From Amyelois transitella (lineage: Eukaryota; Arthropoda; Insecta; Lepidoptera; Pyralidae): 64,000 bases of DNA. Shown piece by piece: positions 27,481 to 38,128 of this stretch. A program made the translations under genes and the position numbers. The DNA lies in NCBI RefSeq assembly GCF_032362555.1, contig NC_083536.1, positions 1,736,001 to 1,800,000 of the forward strand, written 5' to 3'. Positions within the stretch are counted from its first letter, which is position 1; every line of letters begins with the position of its first letter. The notes beneath the pieces were generated by a model that was not told where the DNA came from, ran no database searches, and saw nothing but the letters and a program-made list of their open reading frames with translations.

Positions 27481-30400
27481 CATACATACATACATACATA
27501 AACTCACGCCTCTTTCCCGGAGGGGTAGGCAGAGACTACCTCTTTCCACTTGCCACGATCCCTGCAAACTTCCTTTGCTTCATCCACATTCATAACTCTC
27601 TTCATGCAAGCTCGGCGGTTTCGGGCACTTTTGACCTGACCCTTCACCAGGACGTCCTTAATTTGATCAAGATATGTTCGTCTAGGTCTTCCCACCCCGA
27701 CCTTTCCCTCCACACTCTCCTTGTATATCTGCTTAGTCAACCTGTTTTCATTCATCCTCTCCACATGACCGAACCATCTCAACATACCCTTTTCTATTCC
27801 TGTAACTACATCTTCTTTCACATCACAACATTCCCTTATCACGCTGTTCCTTATCCGGTCACTCAATTTCACACCCAACATACTCCTTAACGCTCTCATT
27901 TCCACTGCATTTATTCTGCTTTCGTGCTTCTTTTGCCATACCCAACTTTCACTCCATTACATTAATGTCGGGACCAACACGCCCCTGTGCACAGCCAGTC
28001 GAGCCTTTTTGGATAGTTTCTGACTGCTCATAAAGGCATGCAAAGCTCCATTCACCATGTTCCCCGCGTTCACTCTCCTTTCAATATCACTATCACACTT
28101 GCCATCTGATGTAAACTTTGATCCTAGATATACAAACTCTTTCACTTGCTCAACTTTTTCTCCTCCAATCAAAATATTACATGCTGTCATTTCTTTCTCC
28201 ATTTCAAAAACCAGTGTTTTAGTTTTACTTACGTTCACTTTCATTCCTTTCTCTTTTAAAGCTTCATGCATACAGTTTACCATCTCCTGTAACTCCTCCG
28301 CTGATGACGCCAGTATAACCTGATCGTCGGCATAGAGCAGACATTTGACGAGTAATTCATTCATCCTTAATCCACTTTCAGACTCTTTCAAATCTGTCAA
28401 ACAACTATCCATAAATAGGTTGAACAGCCACGGTGACGCAACACATCCCTGCCTAACACCTTTCTCAATCTTAAACCACTCAGTGTGCGCTCCGTTTATC
28501 CTGACACAAGCACTCGAATCCTCATATAAGGATTTCAGTGCTCGTATCAAGAGACTGCTCACCCCATGCATAGAAAGTGCTGACCACAATTCATTCCTCT
28601 CAACTCTGTCATAGGCCTTTTCCAAATCCACGAATGTGCAATAGACTTTTTGACTCTTGGCCAAAAATTTTTCGGCTATGCACCGCAAAGAAAAGACCTG
28701 ATCAGTACATCCCATTCCCTTTCGAAATCCCGCTTGAGCATCCCATATTTTGTCATCAGTTTCATTCCTGACTCTATTAATCAATACCTTAGCATACAAT
28801 TTGCCGACGACGCTAAGCAGGCTTATACCACGATAATTTTTGCAGTCCAGTTGTGACCCTTTTCCTTTGTAAAGTGGCACAATAACAGCCTTACACCAAT
28901 CTTTTGGTACTCGGCCGCTTCTCCAACACAAATTGAAAAGGCAGTACAACTGTCTAGCTACGATGCTTTTTCCTGCTTTAAGCATCTCGACCGACACTCT
29001 ATCATACCCGGCAGCCTTACCCGCTTTCATACTCTTAAGTGCTTCCATAATTTTAAACATTTCAATTTCGCCTTCCATCTCATTCTCTTTTTCTTCGCTA
29101 TAGCAGAACTCTTTCTTATTTTCTTCCTTTTTTTCAAATAAACTCTCAAAATAGTCCTTACATATCTTTAGCACACATTCTTCTCCTTTCACAACGCTAC
29201 CATCCTGGCATCTGATCCTAGTCAGCTCTCTGGTTATAGTTTTTCCTCGGGCTGACCTTACGGATTTCCAGAATACTTTCAGATTTGACTGAAAGTCTTC
29301 TGATAGCCTTTTATCAAAATCCTCTTTATACTCTTCTTTCTTTCTAATCACAGCTTTCTTAACCAAATCTTTCATTTTTTTATATTCCTTACGTGCTTCA
29401 TTCACATCCTCATCTATAACCTCTTGCATTCTTAAGTTAGCTTTTGCTGCTAACAAATCCAGCCATGCTTTCTTCTTTAATCGCACAAGTTCTTGCACAT
29501 CTTTACTCATCCACGCATTTTTGTGATTTTTCCCTTTCCTTCTTCTACTTACACCACACACTTCAACAGCTACTTTCACAATTCTTTCTTTAAATTCCTT
29601 CCATCCATCTTCAATATTGCTCCTCTCATCTAAATCTTCAATTTCATCCTTCAGTCTATTAATATACTTCTTACCTACATCCATATCTTGCAAATTTTCT
29701 ACTTTCACTCTTTCCAAAGCGCTGGTTTGCTCCCTTACCCTGTGCCGCCAGCGATTGAAGATACCCCTTATCCGGGATATCACCAGTAAATGGTCCGAGT
29801 CAATGCCAGCACCGCGATATGCACGGGTATCCAGCACTTTGTTCTTCAATCTTTCATCCACAATCACAAAGTCTATCATACTTTTTAAAATACCTTCCAC
29901 TCTTGTATAGGTGTGGATCTCTTTATGTTGAAACATTGAGTTCGACACAAAAAGATCCCACTCTAGACAAATTTCTAATACACTTCTTCCATTATCATTC
30001 ACCTTTTCGTCACCAAACGCACCAAGCACCTTTTCATATCCATCACGCTTTACACCCACCCATCCATTAAAATCACCTAACATAATAATCTTCTCATTTG
30101 GCTTGGTAACTTTCAATACTTCTCTTACACTATTCCAGAACTCCTCGTTTTCGCTTTTTGCTGATGTTGTACCCCTCGAACCCACATCCCACGGTGCATA
30201 AACGCCTAAAACGAAGATCCGAGTGATTCCAACTTTCAGCCTAATCCATAGAAGACGAGGGCTGACACACTCATACTCATTCACACACTCAGCCATTCGT
30301 GCAGAAAGGATTAGACCGACCCCTTGACAGCCTCGGCTGGTACTGGAAATTCCAGACCAATACGCCGTGTAAGGGCCGTGCTGCGTCGCGTCGCATCCTT

Positions 30401-30793
30401 TCCGCATCGTTTCATTCACGCACAACACATCCAACCGTCTTTCATCCATCATCTGACATACTTCCTCAATTTTATCCTTCATTCCTCCTCTTACATTCAT
30501 CGTCGCAAAGCGGCTTTCAGCAGACCGCATACCGCTCCCGCCGGGAACGAGACGTGATGGGGTACGGACACCATCGCCGCCATTTAGGTGCTCTTTCAAC
30601 AAATTTGCATCCATGCGATTCCCACGAGACGCAAGGGAACAATTTTGTCCGCCCCAGCAGAGCCCCGCATGCCAGGGTAAGGCTAGCCATTACCTGGGGG
30701 TCGCCCAACCCCATGGCGGAAGTGGCACGCTCGAGACTAGGCTCGCCCCTAGCCATGCATCCATCGGCGCGGCAGACCTTAGATTGGCAATGA
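27481..30793 (-). mobile_element. Full-length RTE-clade LINE
   Basis: A 3.3-kb minus-strand element with one long ORF, a GC-rich 5' leader (30793-30615) and a 3' tail of (TATG)n at 27481-27500. The 12-bp sequence TTCTGGTAGATA is duplicated at 27469-27480 and 30794-30805. It is inserted in the Helitron Rep gene between codons for QQFLVD and MYAKIEA. Length and the microsatellite tail fit RTE. Confidence 0.9.
27504..30614 (-). pseudogene. RTE ORF: endonuclease and reverse transcriptase with one stop codon
   Basis: One frame runs from 30614 to 27504 and is broken only by a TAA at 27957-27959 (after VLVPTLM). The truncated copy at 21787-22301 has Tyr there. The APE-type endonuclease occupies about residues 35-280 (ATMNVRGGM, CVNETM, MLGDFNGWVG, DSDHLLV). 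The reverse transcriptase spans about 500-780 (VIVPLYKGKGS, NYRGISLLSVVGK, QAGFRKGMGCTDQ, FVDLEKAYDRV, GVRQGCVASPWLFNLF, LLYADDQVI). The C-terminal region past the stop (RWFGHVERM, GRPRRTYLDQ) is typical of RTE. The stop falls after the RT core, so a shortened protein could still be made. Confidence 0.9.
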
Positions 30794-30977
30794 TTCTGGT
30801 AGATATGTACGCAAAAATAGAAGCAGAACGGATGCTTTACATAAGACTGAATCAGAAGAAACTACGCAACGAAGAATACATCTATCTTCGAGACGCAATC
30901 ATGAATGACGGCAATATTGATGATATTGGAACAATGGTAATATTACCTTCATCATACACAGGAAGTCCAAGACATAT
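30794..30977 (+). pseudogene. Helitron Rep fragment, third piece
   Basis: About 60 codons lie between two LINE insertions (MYAKIEAERMLYIRLNQ to SSYTGSPRH). The preceding codons end at 27480 and the following ones start at 38023 with MHEYTQDAMTYARKYG. This continuity is the main evidence for the order of the nested insertions. Confidence 0.85.
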
Positions 30978-30989
30978 AATAATAATAAT

Positions 30990-31207
30990 AAATTTATTTA
31001 TTCAAGTGACCATTGACTCATTTTTGTTAGTAACAATACACTTATCCTAAGTTAGTAAGTAATAATATTTTAAGCACACTAAGTTATGTTCGCACAACTC
31101 CTGCCGAGATAGTGCAACAATAATTTATAATCTCACAGTCCAGCCTGCTTGCTTTCATGGCCAAGATGGCGTTGGAGCTGTCCCGCACCCTGCGCACCAG
31201 GGAGCCG
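30990..31207 (-). pseudogene. C-terminus and 3' UTR of the interrupted CR1/L2-like ORF2
   Basis: The codons SLVRRVRDSSNAILAMK continue directly from ATMRKRCG at 34344 once the Transib element and one copy of its 5-bp duplication are ignored. The frame closes a little further on, and non-coding sequence with an ATT-rich tail follows to 30978. Confidence 0.7.
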
Positions 31208-31245
31208 CACAGTGGGAACTTTGACTACTTTTCATCTCATAAATC
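31208..31245 (+). repeat. Left terminal repeat of the Transib element
   Basis: The heptamer CACAGTG at 31208-31214 is followed by GGAAC, an 18-bp spacer counted from the heptamer, and CATCTCATAAAT. The heptamer is identical to the consensus V(D)J recombination signal heptamer. Confidence 0.85.
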
Positions 31246-31480
31246 CATAACTTTTTTGTTAATGATGATATCAACGTGATTTTTTTTCCTGATAATCTTC
31301 GATATATGTACAATTAAATAACATACATTTTATAATTGAAAGTTTATTAATAGTAGTAATAAAAAATGTAGAACAAAAATAAGTACATAATTTGTAAACT
31401 TACATCTATGTTACAAGAAATATGAATAGAAATAAAATAAAATAACTTCGTCAAATATCAAGACAATATAAAAATATAGC

Positions 31481-33463
31481 TTAACAGTCACTCAAGAGCT
31501 CTATAGCTTCATCAAAAAGTTCCAAATATTTTTTATTGTAAGGTTTTCTCAAACATGAAATATATGGATCAGAGGTATATAAAAGTGTGTGTAAAACATC
31601 TTCGTTTGTAGCTGTCCTCGAACATTTTCTTGCATGATGAAGCCTGAACTGCCTGTAGTCTTTGTTTCGTGACTCCTGAGCGTCTTCTGAGAGTTGTCCA
31701 AGAGGCAAAACTGAGAAATGTCGTATAATACTTTCACCATGTATTAACACCTTGTGCACCGAAGATGGCATATAATACCATTTATATTTATTAACATACA
31801 GTTGTGCTGTATCAAATGCATATTGACCAAATTTCGTGGCATCAATACCTCTACCGCTTGACATAACCTGAAGTATTATATACAATCGTTTAATTAATTC
31901 CTCATCTATACCAGTGATTTCTGATGAACATTGGTAATTTTGAAAAAATCTCCTGGCCGTATTACCATCATTAGTGTTGCCAGTAATTTGCTTTGGTTTA
32001 TCTATATTTAATCCAAGTTCTTCTCTGAACCTTCTTTGTACATAAGCCTTCTTTTCCTTTTTTAAATTTTTGTTCTCTGTAGTTGTGGCAGACCATTTTG
32101 CAAATCCTAAATTGTAAGATAAGTGTAAAATAAGTTCCATAAATCTGATCCAACAATGCAAAGTTGAAAGTCCATATTGATAAGAAGCTTCGTCGACAGG
32201 TTTGTTTTGAACTTTTTCTAAATTGTTCATCTCTGTTGGTCTTGCACCGCAAATGGTATATACAGCACTCGATGAAGTTTCTGATAAAACCTGAGCCACT
32301 TTACCGTCAATCATAGTTAAAAATAACGTGTGTTTTATTTCAATACCTTCTCCATTATGATTGATTAGGGAAGGACTTAGACCTGAAATTTGAGCATTAA
32401 TTTCATCGACTACTTGTTTCTTCTCTGGAGTCTCTTTTGAAAATTCTATCAAAATAGGTCGGCAAAATCTGACTGATGATGGAGCAGGATTACACCACAA
32501 AACTTCATTAGTATTGGTATCAATAAGTCTCAGGGGCACAAGGGATGATATAAATAAATTAGAGTCTGAAATCAACTCACTCTCTTCAGGCAGGACTTGT
32601 TTGTATTCGCTTTGTGCACTTGATCCATCACAGCCCCATTTGGAATGTAATGTTAACTGAGTTGAACCAACTTTATAAACATCACTAATTTTTAAAAGCC
32701 TAGCTGAAGTGTGATCTAAAAGATCTTGCAATTTGATGTTTGCTTTGATGTTTGTTATTTCAATGCTCGATTCTAGCGGATAGCACATCCGTTTAGCTTC
32801 ACGAATCAACTTGTATGAAGGAAATAATAAGCAGTTTTTTATGATCAAACAATTCCTCATATTTTCATACTGTGATTTACTCAGATTTAATTCTGTGAAG
32901 ATGCTGAGAGCTTCTTCTTTTGAATAAGCAGTTACCTGTTCGTTAAGGAGACTCTTGCGTATTTCACTCTTTTTTTCTGCCGGCAACATTCGTAAAACTT
33001 CAACAATGAAGGCTTCTTCTACTTCGCTTTGAGACCTTAAGCCTTGTATGTATGAGTTGAATATAAAATCGAGCCCACATGTATCAAGCAATTCCTTGTT
33101 TTTACGTTTCTTTGTACTTTCTGAACTATCTTCATACGTTTTAGAAGGCCTTCCCCTTTTTCCTGCTGATGTCGAAGGTTCCGATTGGCATGTAGGATCT
33201 TCTAGCTTCACAGTAAATTTACCATCCAGCCAACTACTGTTTTGACTTAAAAACTGATCTTTCTTTCGACCCGCTTTAGTATAGCGTTGTCGAAACTGAG
33301 TTATGAAAGACTTTTGAATACTAGCAATGATTTTTCCTATGTTTGCTTCTGAAGATTCGGTGAAATTGTTTCGTATATAATTTGATAAAGAATCAACATA
33401 ATTTGTATCGCTATCAATCAATATGAGACTTAAGTCGCGTCTGGTGCACGAAAATTCACTCAT
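31481..33463 (-). CDS. Transib-superfamily (RAG1 core-like) transposase
   Basis: The 660-residue protein should cut at the CAC-ended inverted repeats and move the element. The catalytic triad can be placed by comparison with the RAG1 core: Asp279 (KWGCDGSSAQSEYKQ), Asp386 (LTMIDGKVAQVLS) and Glu597 (LSEDAQESRNKDYRQF). The zinc-binding His pair is His570/His575 (VHKVLIHGESII), matching the H-x4-H of RAG1. The other zinc half is incomplete: YTICGA has one Cys where RAG1 has C-x2-C. The end (EDVLHTLLYTSDPYIS) also matches RAG1. The N-terminal about 130 residues are Ser/Lys-rich with a possible AT-hook (GKRGRPSK). No stop or frameshift is seen, so this copy could be active apart from the missing Cys. 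Confidence 0.88.
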   Translation of the reverse strand: MSEFSCTRRDLSLILIDSDTNYVDSLSNYIRNNFTESSEANIGKIIASIQKSFITQFRQRYTKAGRKKDQFLSQNSSWLDGKFTVKLEDPTCQSEPSTSAGKRGRPSKTYEDSSESTKKRKNKELLDTCGLDFIFNSYIQGLRSQSEVEEAFIVEVLRMLPAEKKSEIRKSLLNEQVTAYSKEEALSIFTELNLSKSQYENMRNCLIIKNCLLFPSYKLIREAKRMCYPLESSIEITNIKANIKLQDLLDHTSARLLKISDVYKVGSTQLTLHSKWGCDGSSAQSEYKQVLPEESELISDSNLFISSLVPLRLIDTNTNEVLWCNPAPSSVRFCRPILIEFSKETPEKKQVVDEINAQISGLSPSLINHNGEGIEIKHTLFLTMIDGKVAQVLSETSSSAVYTICGARPTEMNNLEKVQNKPVDEASYQYGLSTLHCWIRFMELILHLSYNLGFAKWSATTTENKNLKKEKKAYVQRRFREELGLNIDKPKQITGNTNDGNTARRFFQNYQCSSEITGIDEELIKRLYIILQVMSSGRGIDATKFGQYAFDTAQLYVNKYKWYYMPSSVHKVLIHGESIIRHFSVLPLGQLSEDAQESRNKDYRQFRLHHARKCSRTATNEDVLHTLLYTSDPYISCLRKPYNKKYLELFDEAIELLSDC

Positions 33464-34299
33464 TATGGAGAGTAAGTATTAACAAACTTTTGCGTATGAC
33501 AAAAAATAATGACGAACTGTAACGTTTCAAGAACAAGTCCCTATTTTATACTAAATAATGAAGGAAGACGTGTGCAAAAGTATTTGTTAAAAATTTATTT
33601 ATCATAATGCGGTTATGCGGTTTTGAATGGTTCTGTTTGGGAACGGAACAAAATACTGTGAGAAATAGGTGATAAAAATACCGCAAAATATAAAAACATG
33701 ATCTAATATTTGGGTCACATTCGTTTTTTGACTGTCCAGACTGAGAATCATAACGAAGGAAAACTCTAAGTAAACGTACTCTAAAAAAATCTTACCTGAT
33801 CTTACATATCTTATGAGATTTGACTGTGTTACGCATTAAAACTGCAAAAAAAAACTTTTTGCCGTGAAATTATATAAAATTTTACAAATATATAATACAA
33901 AAAATAGAACTTCGGCAAGCTTCGGCAACTGTCAAATTTCCAAGTAAAGTTTGAAGAAAGTAGCACAAATAATGTATACTATATGTTTTTTTTTCTTTAA
34001 TAATACAATAATAGTTCACTAAATTGGCTCATTCTTTTTTTGTGATAAAGTAGACATCTTAAGCTTTCTGAAATGGTATCACACTTATATGATTTCTAAA
34101 ATTATAGTACTATAAAATCATACCAAACAAATCAGAGTTACACAGCCGTTTTTGTAGTCTTCTCATTCTTTAACTTTAGATGCTCTTTTCTATGAAATAT
34201 GAATAGGCAGATATTAGAATCCTATATATAATGAAAGAGTAAGTATTTAGCTATAACCTAAGGTATAATACATGCATCCCCGCATACTTATGAAAAAAC

Positions 34300-34338
34300 C
34301 ATTTATGAGATGTGTCTCTTAGGGCGGTTCCCATAGTG
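34300..34338 (-). repeat. Right terminal repeat of the Transib element
   Basis: Read inward it is CACTATG, then GGAAC, a 19-bp spacer counted from the heptamer, and CATCTCATAAAT. The heptamer differs from the left one at two positions, but both fit the Transib consensus. Confidence 0.85.
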
Positions 34339-34343
34339 AGCCG

Positions 34344-35066
34344 CACCGCTTCCGCATAGTTGCGTAGAAGCAATCTACCCTCGCCTTTGCAAACATTCCC
34401 GATGCGCTACAGTACCTGGGCAGCCCCATCAACACCCTGAAAGCGTTGTTAAACTGGACTCTAAGGGCGCCATACGATGCGCGCGAACAGTTAGCCCATA
34501 AGCTACAAGTGTAAAAAGTAGGACAATACGCTCTGAAGAGCGTAGTCTTTACAGGTAATGAACAACGTGAGAATCTACGAGCCAACATGTTCGCCCTTAC
34601 CGACAGCGCTCTGCGTTCCCGCTCAACGTCATCATCATCCTTCAGATCGGACGTCAAGATGTGGCCCAAGTATTTAAATTTGCTCACCCATTGCAATGCA
34701 CAGCCATTCAAAAACACGTCTAGAGCCACATATGGTCGCCTACGTCCGTCCCCAAAGACCGTGGCCTGGCTCTTCAGCACATTATATACTAGTCCATGAG
34801 ACTTTGCATAAGCCTCACATATAGCTACGAGTCTTCTCAAGCCACAGACGGAGGCGCTCAGCAGCACCATGTCGTCCGCGTAATTAATATTATTCATGCA
34901 AACGCCATCTATGAAACAACCGACTCTAGTGCTGCTGAGCTCCCCAATCAGCTCGTTCATGTCCAGATTGAAGAGGGTTGGTGAGCTCAGCCCCCCCTGC
35001 CTCACCCCGCACTCCAGCCTGTAAGACTGAGACATACACCCGTCCCATCGCACATTGTTGATCTGG
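34344..35066 (-). pseudogene. CR1/L2-like ORF2, second part (RT palm to C-terminus)
   Basis: The piece includes the RT motifs LECGVRQGGLSSPTLFNL and NINYADDMVLL, then FKYLGHILT and the thumb and C-terminal region (LFRAYCPTFYTCSLW, FNNAFRVLMGLPRY). It is continuous with 36254 across the LINE tail inserted at 35084-36236. Its C-terminus is cut by the Transib element at 34343. Confidence 0.8.
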
Positions 35067-35083
35067 TTTCCATACCAACAAAT

Positions 35084-36236
35084 CTTCTTCTTTCTTCTTT
35101 CTCCTGGCTATAGTCCCAATTTATTTGGGGTCAGCCCTCCTAGTATTTCTGCGCCACACCACACGGTTGTGGGTTGTCTGTTTGTTAATGCATGTACTCT
35201 TCAGGTCATTCTTTATTGTCTGCATCCAGGTCATTGGAGGTCTTCCGCGGGGTCTTCTGCCTTCCTCCATACTCATAACTTTTTTAGTCATATGGTCATC
35301 ATCCCTTCGCATTACGTGGCCGTACCAGCGCAGGCGGCTTTCTCTAAGCTTCTCGTGTATGTCTGCCACTTTAAATGTACCACGGAGATATTCATACATA
35401 CATACATACATATGATCACGTCTATATCCCTTGCGGGGTAGACAGAGCCAACAGTCTTGAAAAGACTGAATGGCCACGTTCAGCTATTTGGCTTAATGAT
35501 AGAACCGAGATTCAAATAGTGACAGGTTGCTAGCCCATCGCCTAAAAGAGGAATCCTAAGTTTATAAGCCTATCCCTTAGTCGCCTTTTACGACATCCAT
35601 GGGAAAGAGATGGAGTGGTCCTATTCTTTTTTGTAATAGTGCCGGGAACCACACGGCACAGTGCCGGAAACCACACGGCACGGAGATATTCATTTCGGAT
35701 TTTATCCATTCTAGACACACCGCCAGACCAGCGCAACATATTCATCTCTGTTACGTGAATCCTCTGTTCGTCCGACTTCCTCATTGGCCAGCACTCAGAT
35801 CCATACAGTAGGGCTGGTCTTACTGCTCTTTTATAGACATTGCCCTTGATTTTAATTGGCATTCTAGAGTCGCAAAGGACGCCGGACAGGGATCTCCATT
35901 TCAGCCAGGCTGTCCGGATTCTGTTTTGTAGGTCCTTTTCTACGCAGACTTTGGGTGCAACAATGGATCCGAGGTATTTAAACTCTTCTACTCTGTTGAG
36001 AGGTTTGTCTTCAATTAATGGACATGGAATAGCGTCTGGACCTCTACCAGAGAAGTCGCAGAACATATATTCGGTCTTCGTTCTACTGATTCTCAGACCT
36101 CTCCTTTCCAAGGACTCCTGCCAAGCAGTTAGGTCAGCTTGCACTTCCGCCAACGATTCTGCTACAAGAACCACGTCGTCAGCGTATAGAAGCGACCAGG
36201 GTGCTGGTTTTTGTATATCTGCAGTGATGTAGTCCA
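35084..36236 (-). mobile_element. RTE-type LINE 3' fragment inserted in the CR1/L2-like LINE
   Basis: A 5'-truncated LINE tail flanked by a 17-bp duplication (35067-35083 and 36237-36253). It encodes LLYADDVVLVAES, VEEFKYLGSI, ALLYGSECWP and, after a SINE insertion, RLRWYGHVMRR and PRGRPPMTWM, followed by a CTT-rich tail on the plus strand. The C-terminal pattern is RTE-like but clearly different from the 27481-30793 family. Confidence 0.85.
35396..35678 (-). mobile_element. SINE, near full length
   Basis: A 283-bp element with a (CATA)n tail on its left (plus strand) and an end carrying two GTGCCG-type boxes on its right. The 15-bp CACGGAGATATTCAT is duplicated at 35381-35395 and 35679-35693. 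I recognise the sequence as a very abundant repeat of moth genomes. Its TATG tail is the same unit as that of the RTE family at 27481, suggesting mobilisation by RTE. Confidence 0.85.
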
Positions 36237-36253
36237 TTTCCATACCAACAAAT

Positions 36254-37990
36254 AAGGATGTTTAAAATATCTTTCGGAATTTGAGTATTTTCAAGCTTTT
36301 GCCACAACAAGTCGTAGGAGACCAGGTCGAACGCCTTGGATAGGTCGAGGAAATAGGACACCACTGGTGTTTTACGCTTAGTATAGTATGTAATAGCGTG
36401 CTTAACACACAGCACAGCTACCTCAGTGGACAGGCCCTGTCTGAACCCAAATTGGTTATCGTGATGTTTAATATATTTATTAAGCTGGGCGTTAAGCACA
36501 CTATCCAACACTTTAGATATCACAGTGGCCAGAGAAATAGGCCTATAGTTTGTCTTATCAGATAGGTCACCCGTCTTATTTTTCACTATAGGCACCACCA
36601 CAATCTGTAACATCTTGGCCGGTAAGTGTCCGTGTCCCAGACTGAAGTTGTATAACATAAACAAAAGTCTAGGCAGATGTGGGCCAGCAAACTTTAAATG
36701 CTCAATACTGAGTCCATCATGGCCAGCAGACTTCCCTCTCGACATTGATTTGATTGTAAGAGCTATATCTTTTACAGTGATTAGGGTTTCTCTTTTCATT
36801 CCGGACTCAGTACCTAAAAAAGAGCGGTGGGAGGGTCCCAAGGGAGATTTGACAGTGAAATGATCTTTGAACATGTTAGCGATATCAACGGGCTCTGTTT
36901 TCCCTGCAACACTGACGGGTAGACCAGGCTTACTCTGTAATCTGTTGGTGTGCTTCCAAAAAGACCTAAAATCGTTTAAAGCGTGATGTGAAGCAAGCTT
37001 ATCCATTTTTATTTGCGCTTCGTGAGTTTGACACCACTTTAGACGTGATTTAAAGCGGCGCCTAGCCTCACATGTTCTCATAAACTAGGCCCGCAGTGGG
37101 TTTGCCATGCCACTCCCAAAGACGAAACTTTACTCTAGCCTCCTCGTGATATTCAGCTACAAACTTGTTCCATCCCACCACAACTTTCTTTACACGTTTT
37201 TTGTGTACACGGCTTAATACAGACGATTTACGCAAAGCATCAACAATATCATCATACAGCCTATCAATAACAAGCTTATGATCGGAATCGTTACATACTC
37301 CATCACAACAATTTTGAAGTTCATGTGGGAAATCAATTAAACTTAGCCTACTATGACATTGTTTACTATACATATCTATCTCAAAAGGTGTTCTCTCTCC
37401 CCATAAATAAATATTATCGGGCAGCATCTGTCTAATTGATTTCTTTGGCAATATCACATCTAAACAACACTCCATAATTAAAGTATAGTGATCCGACCAA
37501 AAAATGTCATATTTAACATAAGCTCTCTGCACAGAGCGAGCCGCTGATTCTGTAGTAATACAATGATCGAGCCACCTTTCGGACCCATGCGCTTCACTAA
37601 TAAATGTATGTGTCCGCGAAGATAACCCTAATATTTCTATATCTACACAACGCCATTTCCGATCAAGACAAAAGTTTGTTAACTCATCATAGAATAACTC
37701 CGCCGGATGCGCATTAAAGTCTCCTAGGATAAAAGCACAGTCTACACTACAAGAATCTATAATTGCACTTACCACGCTTAGTACATCCGTAAACTCCGTA
37801 AGGTTAATCATTGCATCCGTGGGCATGTAAACACTGAACACTAACAATGCTTTATCTTTTAACGCAATTTTGATGGCACACACTCGAGGGTTGCCGCACT
37901 TGATAACACTGACGTCATGAAACACACTACGTCTCCACAATAGTGCTACTCCTCCATGAGGCCAGCCCCTTAAAAGGCCCGATGATGTGT
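36254..37990 (-). pseudogene. CR1/L2-like ORF2, first part (endonuclease and RT fingers)
   Basis: The endonuclease part (37990-37068) has GGVALLW, FILGDFNAHP and FWSDHYTLIM. The next frame (37081-36254) carries the RT start: SMSRGKSAGHDGLS, VVVPIVKNKTGD, NYRPISLATVISKV, NQFGFRQGLSTEVA and YFLDLSKAFDLV. A change of frame occurs at about 37075. The N-terminal endonuclease residues are absent (5' truncation at 38022). Confidence 0.8.
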
Positions 37991-38022
37991 CTATCGCTGA
38001 CTCACCTGTGCAGCTAAGCTAT

Positions 38023-38128
38023 GCACGAATATACTCAAGATGCCATGACTTACGCAAGAAAATATGGACGACCTGATCTCTTTATAACATTTACATGCAA
38101 CTCATCATGGCCAGACATCAAAGAATAA
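38023..38128 (+). pseudogene. Helitron Rep fragment, fourth piece
   Basis: The codons MHEYTQDAMTYARKYGRPD and LFITFTCNSSWPDIKE are the strongest Helitron signature in the window. The frame ends in TAA at 38126-38128, and I see no continuation, so the Helitron is truncated here. Confidence 0.85.

Larger units (their letters stand above)
31208..34338 (-). mobile_element. Complete Transib/RAG1-like DNA transposon
   Basis: The 3131-bp unit begins CACAGTGGGAAC at the left. At the right (read inward) it begins CACTATGGGAAC. Both match the CAC-(A/T)-(A/G)-TG terminal heptamer of Transib elements and of V(D)J signal sequences. A second block, CATCTCATAAAT, recurs at the same distance inside both ends (18 and 19 bp after the heptamer). 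The 5-bp duplication AGCCG lies at 31203-31207 and 34339-34343, the length expected for Transib. One intact gene is inside. It is inserted in the RT C-terminal codons of the CR1/L2-like LINE. Confidence 0.9.
30978..38022 (-). mobile_element. 5'-truncated CR1/L2-like LINE, interrupted twice
   Basis: Minus-strand pieces at 38022-36254, 35066-34344 and 31207-30978 encode one ORF2. It begins inside the endonuclease (SSGLLRGWPHGGVALLW) and ends with an (ATT)n-type tail at 30978-30990. Within it sit a Transib element (31208-34338) and another LINE tail (35084-36236), each with a clear target duplication. The host Helitron frame is rejoined across the whole unit. The clade is judged only from general RT and tail features. 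Confidence 0.8.
24542..38128 (+). mobile_element. Helitron Rep/helicase gene remnant in four pieces
   Basis: Four plus-strand pieces form one continuous Helitron N-terminal protein when the insertions are ignored: 24542-24620, 26607-27480, 30794-30977 and 38023-38128. Recognisable blocks include FHYDPTK, FCHAKKFS, LLPMPNEDYKF, FIGNEEQEIDQRC, IVQRRGKGLQRI, YPLIFLYGEDGYH, SSYTGSPRH and YGRPDLFITFTCNSSWPDI. Each insertion falls between bases that rejoin in frame. Stops at 24587-24589, 26679-26681, 26931-26933 and 38126-38128 show it was already dead or has decayed. The HUH catalytic motif and helicase lie beyond the surviving part. Neither Helitron terminus was found. Confidence 0.85.

Noticed and set aside
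34319..35053. Independent gene next to the Transib element
   Set aside because: It is the RT C-terminal half of the interrupted CR1/L2-like LINE; its last codons (EPP) are read from the Transib end.
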